DNA from: Reclinomonas americana ATCC 50394
Lineage: Eukaryota > Jakobida > Jakobea > Jakobida
Direction of reading: 5' to 3'
NCBI GenBank assembly: GCA_048213135.1
Contig: PS015058.1
Location: forward strand, 120,042-184,041
Length of the DNA: 64,000 nt
A model generated the notes under the pieces. That model saw only the letters and a program-made list of their open reading frames with translations. It was not told the DNA's origin and made no database searches. Below, piece by piece: positions 37,265-54,217 of the stretch. Both the position numbers and the translations under genes were made by a program. Within the stretch, counting starts at the first letter, position 1; each line of letters begins with the position of its first letter.

Positions 37265-37509
37265 ATGGACGCCTTCCCGGTGAGTGTGCGGCAGTAACAG
37301 CAAGACGAGAGAAGAAGCGATGGAGAAAGAGCGAGTAAAGGGGGGAAGATGGCGGCCATCTCTCACACACTCTCTTTCTGTGTCTCTCTCTCACGCAGAA
37401 CATCAACACTGCGACGCCGACTGCTGCGCCGACTGGTGCGACTGCTCCGGTGATTTTCACTGCCGACAGCACCACCAGCCTCAATGACTGCTCCACCTGG
37501 TTTGGGTGA
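37265..37509 (+). CDS. Two-exon mini-gene 1, 41-residue Thr/Ala-rich peptide
   Basis: Exon 1 (37265-37279) encodes MDAFP. A GTGAGT...GCAG intron of 119 nt follows. Exon 2 (37399-37509) encodes 36 residues and a TGA. The peptide is Thr/Ala/Pro-rich (NINTATPTAAPTGATAP in its first half) and ends SLNDCSTWFG. There is no signal peptide and no CaaX box. It resembles mini-gene 2 in exon layout, in the MDxxP-type start and in the C-terminal D-C-x-x-W. The function is unknown. Support is the paired architecture rather than homology, so it may still be chance. Confidence 0.45.
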
Positions 37510-38575
37510 GAGCAAGAGAGCGAGAGCTGTGTGACGTATACTCACACATGCACATGCGTGTGTGTGAGTGTGCACATACATTGAGTGAGTGAATGACTTT
37601 CATCACTCACAACGAGAAGCAGCTAGCACTATATTGACGTTGTATTTTGTAGACAGCGCACACACACTCTCTCTCTTTCACACACACACACAGAGCGTAA
37701 TCCTTGCGTGAGTCAGTTAGAGCAGCAAGCACTGGCCTTCATGGACTCGAACATGGAGATTGGAATATGACATGACGAGGAACTGCCTGCTCCCATGTTG
37801 TTGAGGGCATTGAGTGGTGCCTGTTGCACCCAAGTCGAGCCGGTGCAGGCGCTGGATGCATGTGGAAGGCGGACGATGTGCTATGCAGCTCGTGGAATGC
37901 GATCTGGAGCAGGTTGTGCTTGGCAAACACCTTGCGAAGTGGAGACGGAAGGCAGAGAGGCTATGTGCTTGTGCTTGGCAAGCAGCTCGTGGGCATCGAA
38001 GTGGCGCACGTGGGAGGCTGGGAGACGATGTGCTTTTGCTCGACAAGCACCTTGCGGACTGCGAAGGCAAGCAGGTGGAAGGCAACCGCATTGCTTGTGC
38101 TCGTCTGCCCGGTGCAACGTGAACTGGGTAGTGGAGCAGGTGACGCTGTAATAGGGCTCGTGCTTGCCCACCAAGCATCCCGTGAACTGCGAAGGCAAGT
38201 AGGTGGGAGGCTGGAGACTATGTGTTTGTGCTCGACAGGCACCTTGCGGACTGCGAAGTGGAGGAGACGAACGTGTGCTTGGCAAGCAGCTCGTGGGCAC
38301 CAAAGTGGACCAGGTCATGTGCAGCCTGGTAGGTACTGGATGAAAGTAGAATGCTCGACGACTGCAGTGCTCGTGGACACCGACGCTTATGCTTGGTTTT
38401 GATAGAACTTCGTCCGCCAGTCATCGCAGCGCCACGTTCGCAACTAACACGCACGTACGCACACATACCCCGCCAACAAACGCAGCTCTTAACAACGTGG
38501 CAATATTCAACGTAAATCCCACACACTAACGCGCGGTCCTGCTCCTTCACACTCTCTTCCTTTCGTCGTGCAAGC
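37510..38575. repeat. Degenerate tandem repeat between the mini-genes
   Basis: From about 37,860 to 38,330 two word families alternate. One reads GTGCTTGGCAAGCAGCTCGT (37,971 and 38,276). The other reads CACCTTGCGGACTGCGAAG (38,049 and 38,240). They sit beside AGGCTGGGAGACGATGTG/AGGCTGGAGACTATGTG. Spacing is irregular (about 90-200 bp). Frames on both strands are open for short distances only. 37,510-37,720 is GT/CA-rich and 38,400-38,575 shows nothing. Confidence 0.65.
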
Positions 38576-38612
38576 ATGGACCCTCTGGTGCGCCACTCAC
38601 TCACTCACACAC

Positions 38613-38689
<77 letters not shown>

Positions 38690-39593
38690 NNNNNNNNNNN
38701 NNNNNNNNNNNNNNNNNNNNNNNNNNNNNNNNNNNNNNNNNNNNNNNNNNNNNNNNNNNNNNNNNNNNNNNNNNNNNNNNNNNNNNNNNNNNNNNNNNNN
38801 NNNNNNNNNNNNNNNNNNNNNNNNNNNNNNNNNNNNNNNNNNNNNNNNNNNNNNNNNNNNNNNNNNNNNNNNNNNNNNNNNNNNNNNNNNNNNNNNNNNN
38901 NNNNNNNNNNNNNNNNNNNNNNNNNNNNNNNNNNNNNNNNNNNNNNNNNNNNNNNNNNNNNNNNNNNNNNNNNNNNNNNNNNNNNNNNNNNNNNNNNNNN
39001 NNNNNNNNNNNNNNNNNNNNNNNNNNNNNNNNNNNNNNNNNNNNNNNNNNNNNNNNNNNNNNNNNNNNNNNNNNNNNNNNNNNNNNNNNNNNNNNNNNNN
39101 NNNNNNNNNNNNNNNNNNNNNNNNNNNNNNNNNNNNNNNNNNNNNNNNNNNNNNNNNNNNNNNNNNNNNNNNNNNNNNNNNNNNNNNNNNNNNNNNNNNN
39201 NNNNNNNNNNNNNNNNNNNNNNNNNNNNNNNNNNNNNNNNNNNNNNNNNNNNNNNNNNNNNNNNNNNNNNNNNNNNNNNNNNNNNNNNNNNNNNNNNNNN
39301 NNNNNNNNNNNNNNNNNNNNNNNNNNNNACACGCACGCACGACAAGATGTCTAACTTTTCTCTCTCCCTCCGTGTGTTTGGTGTGTATATGTGCGTGTGT
39401 GTGTATGCGTGTGTGTGTGTGTGTGTGTGTACTGTGTGTGTGCATGCGTGTGTGTGTGTGCGTGTATGTGCAGCCCGACCCCTCCCCCGTCATCGCCCCC
39501 ACCTCCACCCTCTCCGTCTGTGCCCTGTCGACCACAGGCACAGTCACCGACACCTTCCTCAGTGTCGACGACTGCGGTGGCTGGCTGTGTTAA
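38576..39593 (+). CDS. Two-exon mini-gene 2, 43-residue peptide
   Basis: Exon 1 (38576-38587) encodes MDPL, then GTGCGC. The intron holds a CT array (38622-38689), the gap 38690-39328 and a GT-rich tail ending ATGTGCAG. Exon 2 (39474-39593) encodes 39 residues and TAA: it starts PDPSPVIAPTSTLS and ends SVDDCGGWLC. The gap could hide further exons, so the joined peptide is provisional. It resembles mini-gene 1 (see that entry). It is on the same strand, 1.07 kb downstream of mini-gene 1. Confidence 0.4.
38690..39328. other. Assembly gap (639 N)
   Basis: N run preceded by a 68-nt CT array and followed by ACGCACGCACGAC. Confidence 1.
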
Positions 39594-39677
39594 CACACTC
39601 ACACACAAGAAAGAGAGAGAGAGAGAGTCGCTTCTCCCTCACCTAACCCCCTTCCAATGAACCACTCATTCATTCAT

Positions 39678-41096
39678 TCATTGCATGTCCCCTCTCGGCG
39701 CCACCGCCGGCCCACTCAGCGTCCGCCTTCTCTTCGCGTTCTTCCCGCCCATCGCCGAGTTCTCACTCTGCCACAACAGCAGATTGTGCACGTGACGCAG
39801 GTGGTTCTGGTGATTGCGAATCTCCGACATTTTCATGTCGCGTTCCACCTCCAGCCGCCGCTTCAGCTTCTCCACGTACTGCCGCAGCTCCGGCTGCTTG
39901 AAGTCGTGTAGCATGCTGCGCGTGCGAGCCTCCCGCGCGGTGTTGGGCGACGGGAGCGCGGTATTGGTGTACTCGCCGATAAACTCGGCGCCGGTTTCTG
40001 TACAAATGTCGGGCACGATGAAGCGGATGCCGCGGGCGCGTGGGCCTGGGCTGGAGGGGCGACGTGGCGTGGAGATCAGCTCGACTTGCTTGCATAGGCG
40101 GCGACGTGGAGGAGCGCGCGCTGATGTGCTGCCATCGCCTGCGTCGCACGAGTCGCCGGGTGGCGGCACCGGCTGCTGCTGCGATGATGCGCCTGCCTGC
40201 TGTGCGTCTCTGGCCGAGTGGTAGCCACTGTCGGCCACCGTGTATCGTCGATGTCCGCGTGGTCGATCGGTCTCCGGAGCTCCCTTGTCGCTCAGCAGCT
40301 GCTGCCAGCTGCCGGCCACCGAGTACACATTCTCGGCCAGATCGACCGCGGCGGCAGTCGTCACCGCCACCGCCACTCCCACTGTGCGCAAATGGCGCAG
40401 ATCCAAGTTGGGCAGGATCACCGATGGTCGCGATCCCTTGCTCTCTGACGCAGAAGGCGGAGGAGGAGGCGGAGGCGGTGATGGTGGCGAATCGTTGTCG
40501 GTGTGCGTTGGCGTCGGAGGCTGCGCGCCAGCCACGCTCGGCAGCTTCGGCGTCCGCGAGCTCGACAGATCGGCAGTCGGTACACCCAGTCTATTCACGC
40601 AGTTGAGGAATGAGAGAAGTCGGCGACTTGAGGAAGAAGAGGTGGGCGGACGCAACAGTTGCAACATTCGCGGTGTCGGTCTCAGATCCTCACTTGTCGG
40701 CAACGAACCGGAAGCGGGGCGATACGGCTCCCACGGGCGCACATTGATAGGCGCTCCCTGATAATTCCGCCCATCACGAACCACCGTCTCGGCAAACTAC
40801 AAACCAACCACCATTGAATCAGAGTGCGTTGTTCCCGTATTGCTGTGTTTGATTGGTGGTACAGTACGAAACTCTTCGTGTGACCCCGAACGCGCCTCCT
40901 CCGTCCATGCGAAAGTCGCGCAGCATGTACTCTTTGGTGAACTCCTCCTGGAACACTTCCCGCGCCACCGGCATCTCCAATCTGTAGAAAAGAGAGAGGC
41001 ACGCGTCGACCAATTAGATAATATATGAGAGTGTGAGAGAGAGAGAAATAGTAAAACCCACAGTTGCGCGGCGGAGGACGACTGCGGCGCGGTCAT
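39678..41096 (-). CDS. Unrecognised 416-residue protein with C-terminal coiled coil
   Basis: Three exons, 41062-41096, 40885-40981 and 39678-40796, join in phase to 416 residues. The N-terminal 90 residues look conserved (LEMPVAREVFQEEFTKEYML, then VVRDGRNYQGAPINVRPWEP). The middle is low-complexity Pro/Ser with a ten-Pro run. The C-terminus has a charged helix likely to form a coiled coil (ELRQYVEKLKRRLEVERDMK) and a basic end. No family recognised. The aromatic/Pro-rich N-terminal pattern is reminiscent of small microtubule-associated proteins, but that is impression only. It is divergent from NC2alpha, 138 bp apart. Confidence 0.65.
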
Positions 41097-41234
41097 CTCG
41101 CTCTGTGTGTGTGTAGTGTGCGTGCAATGTGACCAAATCTGTAGACTGTTCTTTTCTCGACCGACGGTTGAAAGGGACGCTGGACAGCGACAGGACGCGT
41201 GGTGAACGTCGACGTCGACAACAAAAAGAGAGAA

Positions 41235-43154
<1,920 letters not shown>

Positions 43155-43208
43155 GAAGATACACCAGTAGTTCTTTACAATCGTGTGTGTTGTTTTATTA
43201 TCTTCCAT

Positions 43209-44038
43209 TTACCACACGGTGAGCGGAGTCAGTGTCCACCACTGATCCCACCACTGTTGAGAGATGAGGCCGCCGCCGCATAACACTTGCGAGGCGAGTG
43301 AGGCAGCGGGCGACACGCAGTCGGGTGGCAGGCACAGTGCCACGGCGACGGTGGTTAGCAGTGCCAGGGGCACCAGCACGGCGGCTGTGCGACTCCATCG
43401 CACTGCGGATTATGTGTCAGTCTTCATCATCATCTTTCTCTTCCTCAATCAAGCGACGTACCAAGACCCGAGAAGAACCACCAACAGCTGAGCGCGGCAC
43501 TCCACACCACCAGCACTCGTGAGCCGCGCAGCATGGCGAACACGCACCACAACAGCGATAACCGATGTGGGCTCTGTTCGGCCGTCAGTGTGTACCATGT
43601 GTGTGCCACCACCTGCGTGTGTGCGCTGTGTCAGTCGCGGGGAGGGACAGAGAGAGTCACAAGAAGGAAAAGAGAAGCGCTCGAAGCTCTCTCTCGTCCA
43701 GGGCCTCACAAAATCGCCGAGGCAGTGCAATGAGTCTCTCTATTTCTTCTCTCTCGCGTAAGAAGCTCACGAGAACGCTGAGGTTCTCTCTTCTGCAGCG
43801 CCACGGGACTCCTGTGTTTCTTCAATCATTCCCACAACTCCTCTGTTCTTCCCGTTCCTATCTGCCTCCGCCACACTCGTCTTTCTCCATCTATCTCGTC
43901 TCTCTCGTTATACTTTGCACTTGTCACCATCCTCCTGATGGTATTCACTTCTTTGCAACCGCAAGCCATTTTAACTCATACTTCAGCCTCTTTTCATGAG
44001 ACCCTGCTCTGTGCAGACATCCTTTCTTCCCCTCCGGT

Positions 44039-44083
<45 letters not shown>

Positions 44084-47000
44084 TGTGCGGCTGTGTCCAC
44101 GACCATCCGCCTCTCACCCGCCTCTCTTCCCATCTACCTCCTTCGCCCCTTCCCTTCCCCTTCACCCCCTTCCCCTCACTCCTCACCACAATGATGAGGT
44201 ACACGGAGGCCACCGACGCACGCTCCTCCGACGCGGCGAAATGAATCGAGGCAATCAGCAGATACACCACCGCAAACAGGCTGCTGGCAAACGGCTCAAA
44301 GTAGTGCACCGCCATGGAGACGAGGCCTGCCAGCGGCGCGACATTGAGGGAAAACAAGGATGGTGAAGAGGCACCAACGCGAAACGCACCACGCATGCCA
44401 CCCAGACTGAGGGTGCACAGGGCCACGCCCAGCGTCGACACAAGAATGCCCAGCTGCCGCTCCAACGCCAGCACGGCGGCCGGCAAGTACGATTCGAGGG
44501 AGACCACCGGCAATTGATCTGCGAAAATCGAGTGAGGGAAACCATCTGAAAAACCCTCTTTGGTGCCCATCCTCACCAATATCCAACAACTCCTGCAGGT
44601 GGCGGAGAATGGGAACAAACACATTCTCCTCCGGATCCAGGAGGACGCGCGTGGTGGTGAGGATGATGCTCAGGAGCACCAACTGTGCGTTACAAGGATC
44701 AGTTTCCTTGCGGTTTCCACACACACACACCCTCCCTCCCGCTCACGCAACTCGCAAGAAATGCTGTCCACGGGCCGATGTGAGCGCCGCCGTGGCTACC
44801 GTGGTTACCAACAGCGCATGTGCGAACAGACGCGACAGTGGGCAATTGCGGTAGCCGATGACACCGGCACCCATCGTAATCACGATCATGATGAAGAGGT
44901 AACCGGCGCCCGGACCTGCACCAACATTTTGAGTGACATGGAGAAGAGAAATGCTTCGTCATCACCCACCGCCTCGTGATGCCTGCTGCAAGTAGCACAT
45001 GCCGAGTGCGGTGCCTGAGAGCACAGCCAACAATTGGAATGTCTCGGTTGTCGTACACACGAGATAGATCTGCAGTGCGCAAGGATGGTGAGCGCGCATC
45101 CACCGCAGCTGAATCGGACAGGAGGAAAGGCACGCAACCAGGGCACACATGGTGGCAAACACGTAGAACTGTGGACACAACATGGTGAGAATCCGCCTCT
45201 CCCATTCCGCATACAAACATCTCACCTCGGGCGTGGTCGGCTCGAGTGCCACATGCAGTGCGCTGGCCTTGGTCTTTTTGCCTTTTTCTTGCGCCAAATT
45301 GCGACTCCAGTTGTACGCGAACTTCATCGGCACAAAGAGTCCGCCCGGCACTGGTGGCGAGGGAGGCGCGTGGTGTCGTTGATGTGGTGGTAGTGGCGGA
45401 ATGGGCGGGTGTACAACAGCAATTGGCACGGCTTGCTGTTGCACCGGCGCGTCATCTTGCACCACTCGTGCGCCTTCGCCTCCGTCCGCATGCACGGGTG
45501 CGTGTAATTGCGCAGCCGCACTGCCATCCAGTTGAGTCAGCAAGGAAAGTTGGTGCAAAGAGAGAGAGCGAGAGAGTTGGAGAGAGAGAGAGACGAAACT
45601 GTCGGTCCGGGTGCGTGGCCAGGATCGGATACTTGCTGCGCAGTGCGAGGCGCAACTCGTGTAACCTCCGGAAGGGACTCTGCGCACACGTCGATGAGAG
45701 GACACACTGTTGTACACATGGAGCATCGAGGAGGAAAACACACCGACTCGACCCAGGGCAAGTGAAAGTTCGAATGGATGAGTGACCAGAACGAGTACGG
45801 GGTGCGACGGCAGGCCAGCTGGAAGAAGCCGACTATGCAGCAGAAGCACGCCATCGGGTAAAAGCTCTCAAAGAGCCACAGGGTTGAATTCGGCGCCCAC
45901 GGTACCCGGCCGGTCATGGCGCCGCCAAAGTACACCATCAGCAGCACCGTGCCACACAGAGCCGGGAACACACCAAGCACCGATAATCTCAGCGTTGGTC
46001 TCTTGGTCAGGATGAGGACCAGGCACCCTGTACGAACATGCAAGTCATGAGCAACACAGGTGAATGAAAGATACACAAGAACAATCCTATCCGCAACAGT
46101 TGAAGTAGAACACGACAGTTCCGCCAACGCACAGGTACCGATCGAGGTTCGGGTACGGCAAGATGAACAGCCAGAATGAGGCCACGGCCACGGCTCCTTC
46201 AAACACACGCAGAAGCACGACCTTGCCGTACGCCATGAATGGACTGGATTGGGAAGGGGAATGAGCGCAGAGTACGGACAAGGTGTACCGCGCGCACGCA
46301 ACATTTCATGCGGCAAGTACGCCGACGTCACCATGGCCATGATGTGGACGTAGGGCGCCATTAGCGTTGACACGCCAGTAATGATGTTGGAGTAGACCAG
46401 CGTCTCGGCGAAATGCTGCGCTTGGTAGGCACGGTGTTCGTTGACCACCAGCCGACCGTGGCTGACGTGCAGTGGACATGTGCGCGACACATCCCAGAAA
46501 TCCACCTCTGCCATCACGCGTGTGAGAACACAGCTCACAACAGAGTGCGCGATACAAAACGTACCCTCGATTGGAGAGCACGAGTGTTGCAGGTGGAGGG
46601 CGTGATAGACATCGTCGGCCGGTCGCAGATAGTCGTAGAAGAACCAGTAGGTCATGCGCATCAGCGAAGGCATGCGAGCCAACGCGTACGCGACAGGCAG
46701 CAAGGTGGCCACCGACTGCACAGAGAGACGAGTCAGAAAAAACGCACACACTCCCACCCACGCATTTTGCCACCCGACATACCCGTCGCAAAAAGTCATG
46801 CCCAATGTACACGTATGGACCCCAGCGCGGGCGACGCAGGAGGCGAATGCAGGCCGAGGCGCAGAGGCGAAACGCCGACGGCAGGGCGTGGAACAGCAGC
46901 GAGGTGATGCACACCAGCAGGATCCACACGAGAAGGCTGGCAATCGGCGGCACCACATCCGGCAGCAGACGCACCAACACAATCACGGTGGTGCCGCCGG

Positions 47001-49056
47001 TGGCCCAGCGATAGAAAAAGTCGTTCCAGAGCATGCCCGGCTTGACGAGTGCCAGTAGAATGAGCAAGCAGCCGCCGGTGGTAAGTGGAAAGGCCAGTGG
47101 GAACTCGGCGCGCAGCACGGGGAACAGACAGCGCGGTGCATCCAGCACGCCAAACAGCAAGACGCCAATCAGGCATCCCCAGTAGACCGTGGTACGTTGC
47201 GCCGGCCGACAGGCACCCGACCAGTACACTGGTGGTGTGAGCACGGCCACCAGTGCACAAGCAAAGCGCACACCCAACGACAACGACTGCGCATGCGCAA
47301 ACGCCATGGCCGGCACAACCCCGGCCGCCACCGCCGCCCAGTGACACAACGTGCGGAATCGATGCCGCAGGCTGAGCGCAACCAGGGCCGCCAGTGCCAG
47401 TGACACCCATAACGAATACGACGAGGTGTCGAGGCCGACCAAGCCGCGCGCAATCACTCCATCGACAGCCGCCACTGCACCAATCCCAGCCGTCACTTCC
47501 GTCGGCGTCGCCGGCGATTCCGTGGAGGAGAAAAAGGAGAAGGAGGCTGGAAACCATGGCACTGAGGACTCAATCAGCTGCCACAGACGCCATCCGATTA
47601 GCAAGCCCAGTGCACTGATTGCTCCCGCTCGCGTCATTACAAATTGCACAGGAAGCAACGAGGCCACTGTGTGAGGTCAACACAAGAGATGAGAGCACTG
47701 TGTGTGAGAGGTGAGAGACAGGTGAGAGAGAACTTACCAACGATAGTCGTGGCCAGACTGAGCACAGGCGAGGCGCACGTGCTCACAGTGGTGTACAGGG
47801 TGAGGGCGCACACCAATACGGAGCGGATGGAGGCGAATCGCGGGTGGAGTGCGGATAGCACGACGTTCTGCGAAGGGCAAGGACAGGGAAGGGGGGAGTG
47901 AGAGGGGGAGAGAGGGGGAGAGAGGGGGAAAGGGGGAAAGAAGGGGAGAGAAGGGATGAGAGATGAGAGAGAAGGAGAGTGAGAAGGAGAGTGAGAGAGG
48001 AGGAGTGAGAAGGGTTGAGTAGGAGAGAGAGAGAGAGAGAGAGAGGAGGAGTGAGTAAGGAAGAATGAGAAGGAGGATGTGAGAGTACAAGCGAGAGAGG
48101 AAGAGAGAGAGAGGAATAGTGAGAGCAGGAGCGAGAGAGAGGAGGAGTGTGAGAAGGAGAGTGAGGGAGGAAGGGTGAGAGGGGAAGAGTGAGACAAGAA
48201 GAGCGAGAGGAGAGTGAGATAGGAGAGTGAGAGAGTGAGAGAGGGAGAGAGGGAGAGCGAGAAAAGGACAGAGAGAGGATGGGAGATAGGGGGAGGTAGG
48301 AAGAAGAGTGAAAGACGAAGAGAGAGAGATAGAAAAAGAGAGAAATAGAAAAGAAGAGTGAGAGAGGAAGAGTGAGAAAGGAGAGTGTGTAAGAGTGAGA
48401 GAGGGAGAGTGAGAGAAGGACAGGGAGAGTGAGAGAGGAAGGGTGAGAGAGGAGGAGTGAAAGGGGAAGAGAGCAGAAGAATGAAAGAAGAATAGTCAAG
48501 GGTCAAGGGGTCAAGGGAGTGAGAGCGGAAGAGTGAGAGGAGAGTGAGAAAGGAGTGAGAGAGAAAGAGCGAGAGTGGAAGGGCGAGGAAGAGTGAAAGA
48601 GGAAGAGTGAGCGAGGAAGAGTGAGATAAGGAGAGAGAGAAGGAGGCGAGAGAGGACAGAGAGAGTGAGAGAGAGAGAGAGAGTGAAGAGAAGGACAGAG
48701 AGAAAAGGAAAGGGAGAAGGAGAGGAGAGAGGTGGAGTGAAAGAGGAGGAGTGAAAGAGGAAGAGAGCAGGAGAATGAAAGAAGGAGAGTGAGAGTGGAA
48801 GAGTGAGAGGAAGAGTGAGAGGAGAGTGAGAGGAGAGTGAGAGAGGGAGAGAAGGAGAGGGAGAGAAGGAGAGGGAGAGAAGGAAGGGAGAGAGGGAGAG
48901 AGACCTGCCTGTCTGTGCGTCTCTGTTTCTCTCTCTCTCTCTCCCTCCCTCTCTCTCCCCCCTCCTTCTTCTCTCTCTCTATGTGTGTGCGTGCGTCGTC
49001 ATCTCTCTCTCTGTGCCAGCTGCCGATGTACGTCGTTTCCTTCCTCTCCTCCCTCC

Positions 49057-49090
<34 letters not shown>

Positions 49091-49230
49091 CGTGCGCGCA
49101 ACTGCAAGGGCAAGCTCAGTGAAGACGAGTGTGGCACGCCAGAGTCCGTGCGGAGAGCGCAAAAGCGCAGTGAGCACACCGCACGCGTCAAGCAAGAGAA
49201 GTGTGGCAAGTAAGCCCGCGCAGAGCACAC
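43209..49230 (-). CDS. Large multi-pass membrane protein, unrecognised
   Basis: Minus-strand exons read from about 49230 to a TAA at 43209. Each of many exons encodes hydrophobic helices: LLATLLLLDACGVLTALL (near 49200), SLWVSLALAALVALSL and LLVWILLVCITSLLFHALP (46.8-47.6 kb), VAVASFWLFILPYPN (46.15 kb), GVFPALCGTVLLMVYFGGAM (45.95 kb), TETFQLLAVLSGTALGMC (45.03 kb) and SRTAAVLVPLALLTTVAVAL (43.37 kb). I estimate at least fourteen membrane segments. A long Pro/His/Ala-rich hydrophilic loop sits at 45.3-45.55 kb. An aromatic motif MRMTYWFFYDYLRPADDVYH lies near 46.63 kb. I cannot name the family. The start codon is unresolved: the first recognisable exon (49094-49230) has no in-frame ATG before it. 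The intron between 47.89 and about 49.09 kb is GA-rich. Confidence 0.65.
47880..49090. repeat. GA/GAGTGAGA-rich intronic tract
   Basis: About 1.2 kb of GAGAGTGAGAGAGGAAG-type imperfect repeats with CT runs at the right end (48928-48980, 49060-49090). Serine/leucine open frames on the minus strand are repeat artefacts. Confidence 0.85.
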
Positions 49231-49544
49231 TGCGTGTGAGTGTGTGAGAGTGAGTGACATAGAGAGTGAGAGTGTGTGTGAGCGCGCGCGCAACGTGTTT
49301 CGTGTGTCGTGTGTGCACAATCCATGCCACACACTCTTGGCAAGGCGAGCGAGTGAGCGGGTGCCTCTTCTGGCGTCCTCTTCACTGCGCTGCATGCGCC
49401 TCTCACTCAACTCTCTTTTTATGTCTGTTTTTGGTGGTGAGAAAATCGCCTGCGAATATTCGCCAGACTCATCCATCGTTTCATTTCCCCCAATGCCTGC
49501 CACGTTGCTCTCTTTGTTCCCGTCTCCCGCGTCCCGTCTCTCTC

Positions 49545-53085
<3,541 letters not shown>

Positions 53086-53149
53086 TGAAAGGAGGTGATT
53101 AGATTTGGTGGTTCAACCGATCGACCGATTTGCTCATTCGTGCTGTACT

Positions 53150-54110
53150 TTGTGAGGCACATTGCAAGGGTTGCAAGAGGGCTTGTCTTGCGCTCTCTTT
53201 TCTATCACGTAGGCGAGATGATGTCCTCCGGATAGCCAGCAGCAGTTTATTTTCTGCGCACGTGGATGAGGAGGAGCGATCATCGAGAAATCGTGCATTT
53301 TGGAAGGACATTGTGCAATTAGTCATCATTTTGTGAGGCATGTTGAAAGGACTGTGAAAAGGCTTGTCTTGCGCTCTCTTCTTTGTCAGGTAGGTGAGAG
53401 GGTGTCCTCCGGATAAACATCAGCAGTTTATTTTCTGTGCTCGTGGATGACGAGGAGCGACCGTCGCGAAATCGTGCATTTTGTGATTGATTGCTTGTTT
53501 TGTAAGACACACAAAAAGGGCCGGAAAGGGGCTTGTCTTGCGCTCTCTTTTCCACCGTGTAGGCGAGGTGTTGCCCTCCAGATAGCCATCAGCAGTTCAT
53601 TTTCTGCGCAAGCGGATGACGAGGGGCGATCGTCGCGAAATCGTGCATTTTGTGATTGATCCGGATCCGTCGTTGTGTGAGACACACAGCATGGGTTATG
53701 AAGGGGCTTGTCTTGCGCTTTCTTCACTTCCTGGCAGGTGACACGTTAGCCTCCGGACGATCATCACTCGTTTGCTTTCCACGCAAGCCGACGAGGATAT
53801 GTGGTCTTCAGTAATTGATTGGTCATCATTTTGCGAGGCGCATTGCAGAAGTTGTAAGAGGGCTCGTGTTGCGCTCTCTTTTGTATCATGTAGATGAGAC
53901 ATTGCTCTCCGGATAGCCATCAGCAGTTTGTTTTCTGCGCAAGTGGATGACGAGGTGTGACCACTGCGAAATCGATATCGTGCATTTGAGACAGATTGGT
54001 CATTTTGTGCGCCGCACAGCAAGTGCTGTATAGCGGCTTTTCTCGCGCTCTTTTCTCCACCGTGTAGACGACAAGCTGCTCTCCGGACTATCATCACTCG
54101 TTTGTTTCCA
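53150..54110. repeat. Six-copy ~170 bp imperfect tandem repeat
   Basis: Units begin GGCTTGTCTTGCGCTCTCTT or a close variant near 53179, 53358, 53530, 53704, 53861 and 54022. Spacings are about 157-179 bp. Shared words in order: TCTCCGGATAGCCATCAGCA, GTTTATTTTCTGCGC, GTGGATGACGAGG and CGAAATCGTGCATTTT. The later copies are more diverged. On the minus strand each unit can be read as a related peptide (CAENKLLMAIRR ... KESARQALLQ), and three copies stay in one frame within 53696-54313. The array fills nearly the whole interval between the divergent RPN7 and RAD21 genes. Confidence 0.9.
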
Positions 54111-54217
54111 ACACGCGTGGCCGACTTGCTACGAATCCACGCGCCCATTCCATCGGTCCGCACTACGTCGACATCGACCTCCAATCGAATTTCGTGTGAA
54201 CTTGGCACGCGCACACG

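Noticed and set aside
37265-37509. Mini-gene 1 as a lipid-modified pheromone precursor
   Set aside because: The MD-type start and Thr/Pro-rich body are suggestive, but there is no terminal CaaX; the Cys is six residues from the end.
47637-48506. Ser/Leu-rich minus-strand frame that looks membrane-spanning
   Set aside because: Translation of GA-type repeats; only the exon near 47.74-47.88 kb has non-repeat codons and splice sites.
53150-54110. CRISPR-like array
   Set aside because: Units are long, imperfect and directly abutting, without short identical repeats and unique spacers, in a eukaryotic context.
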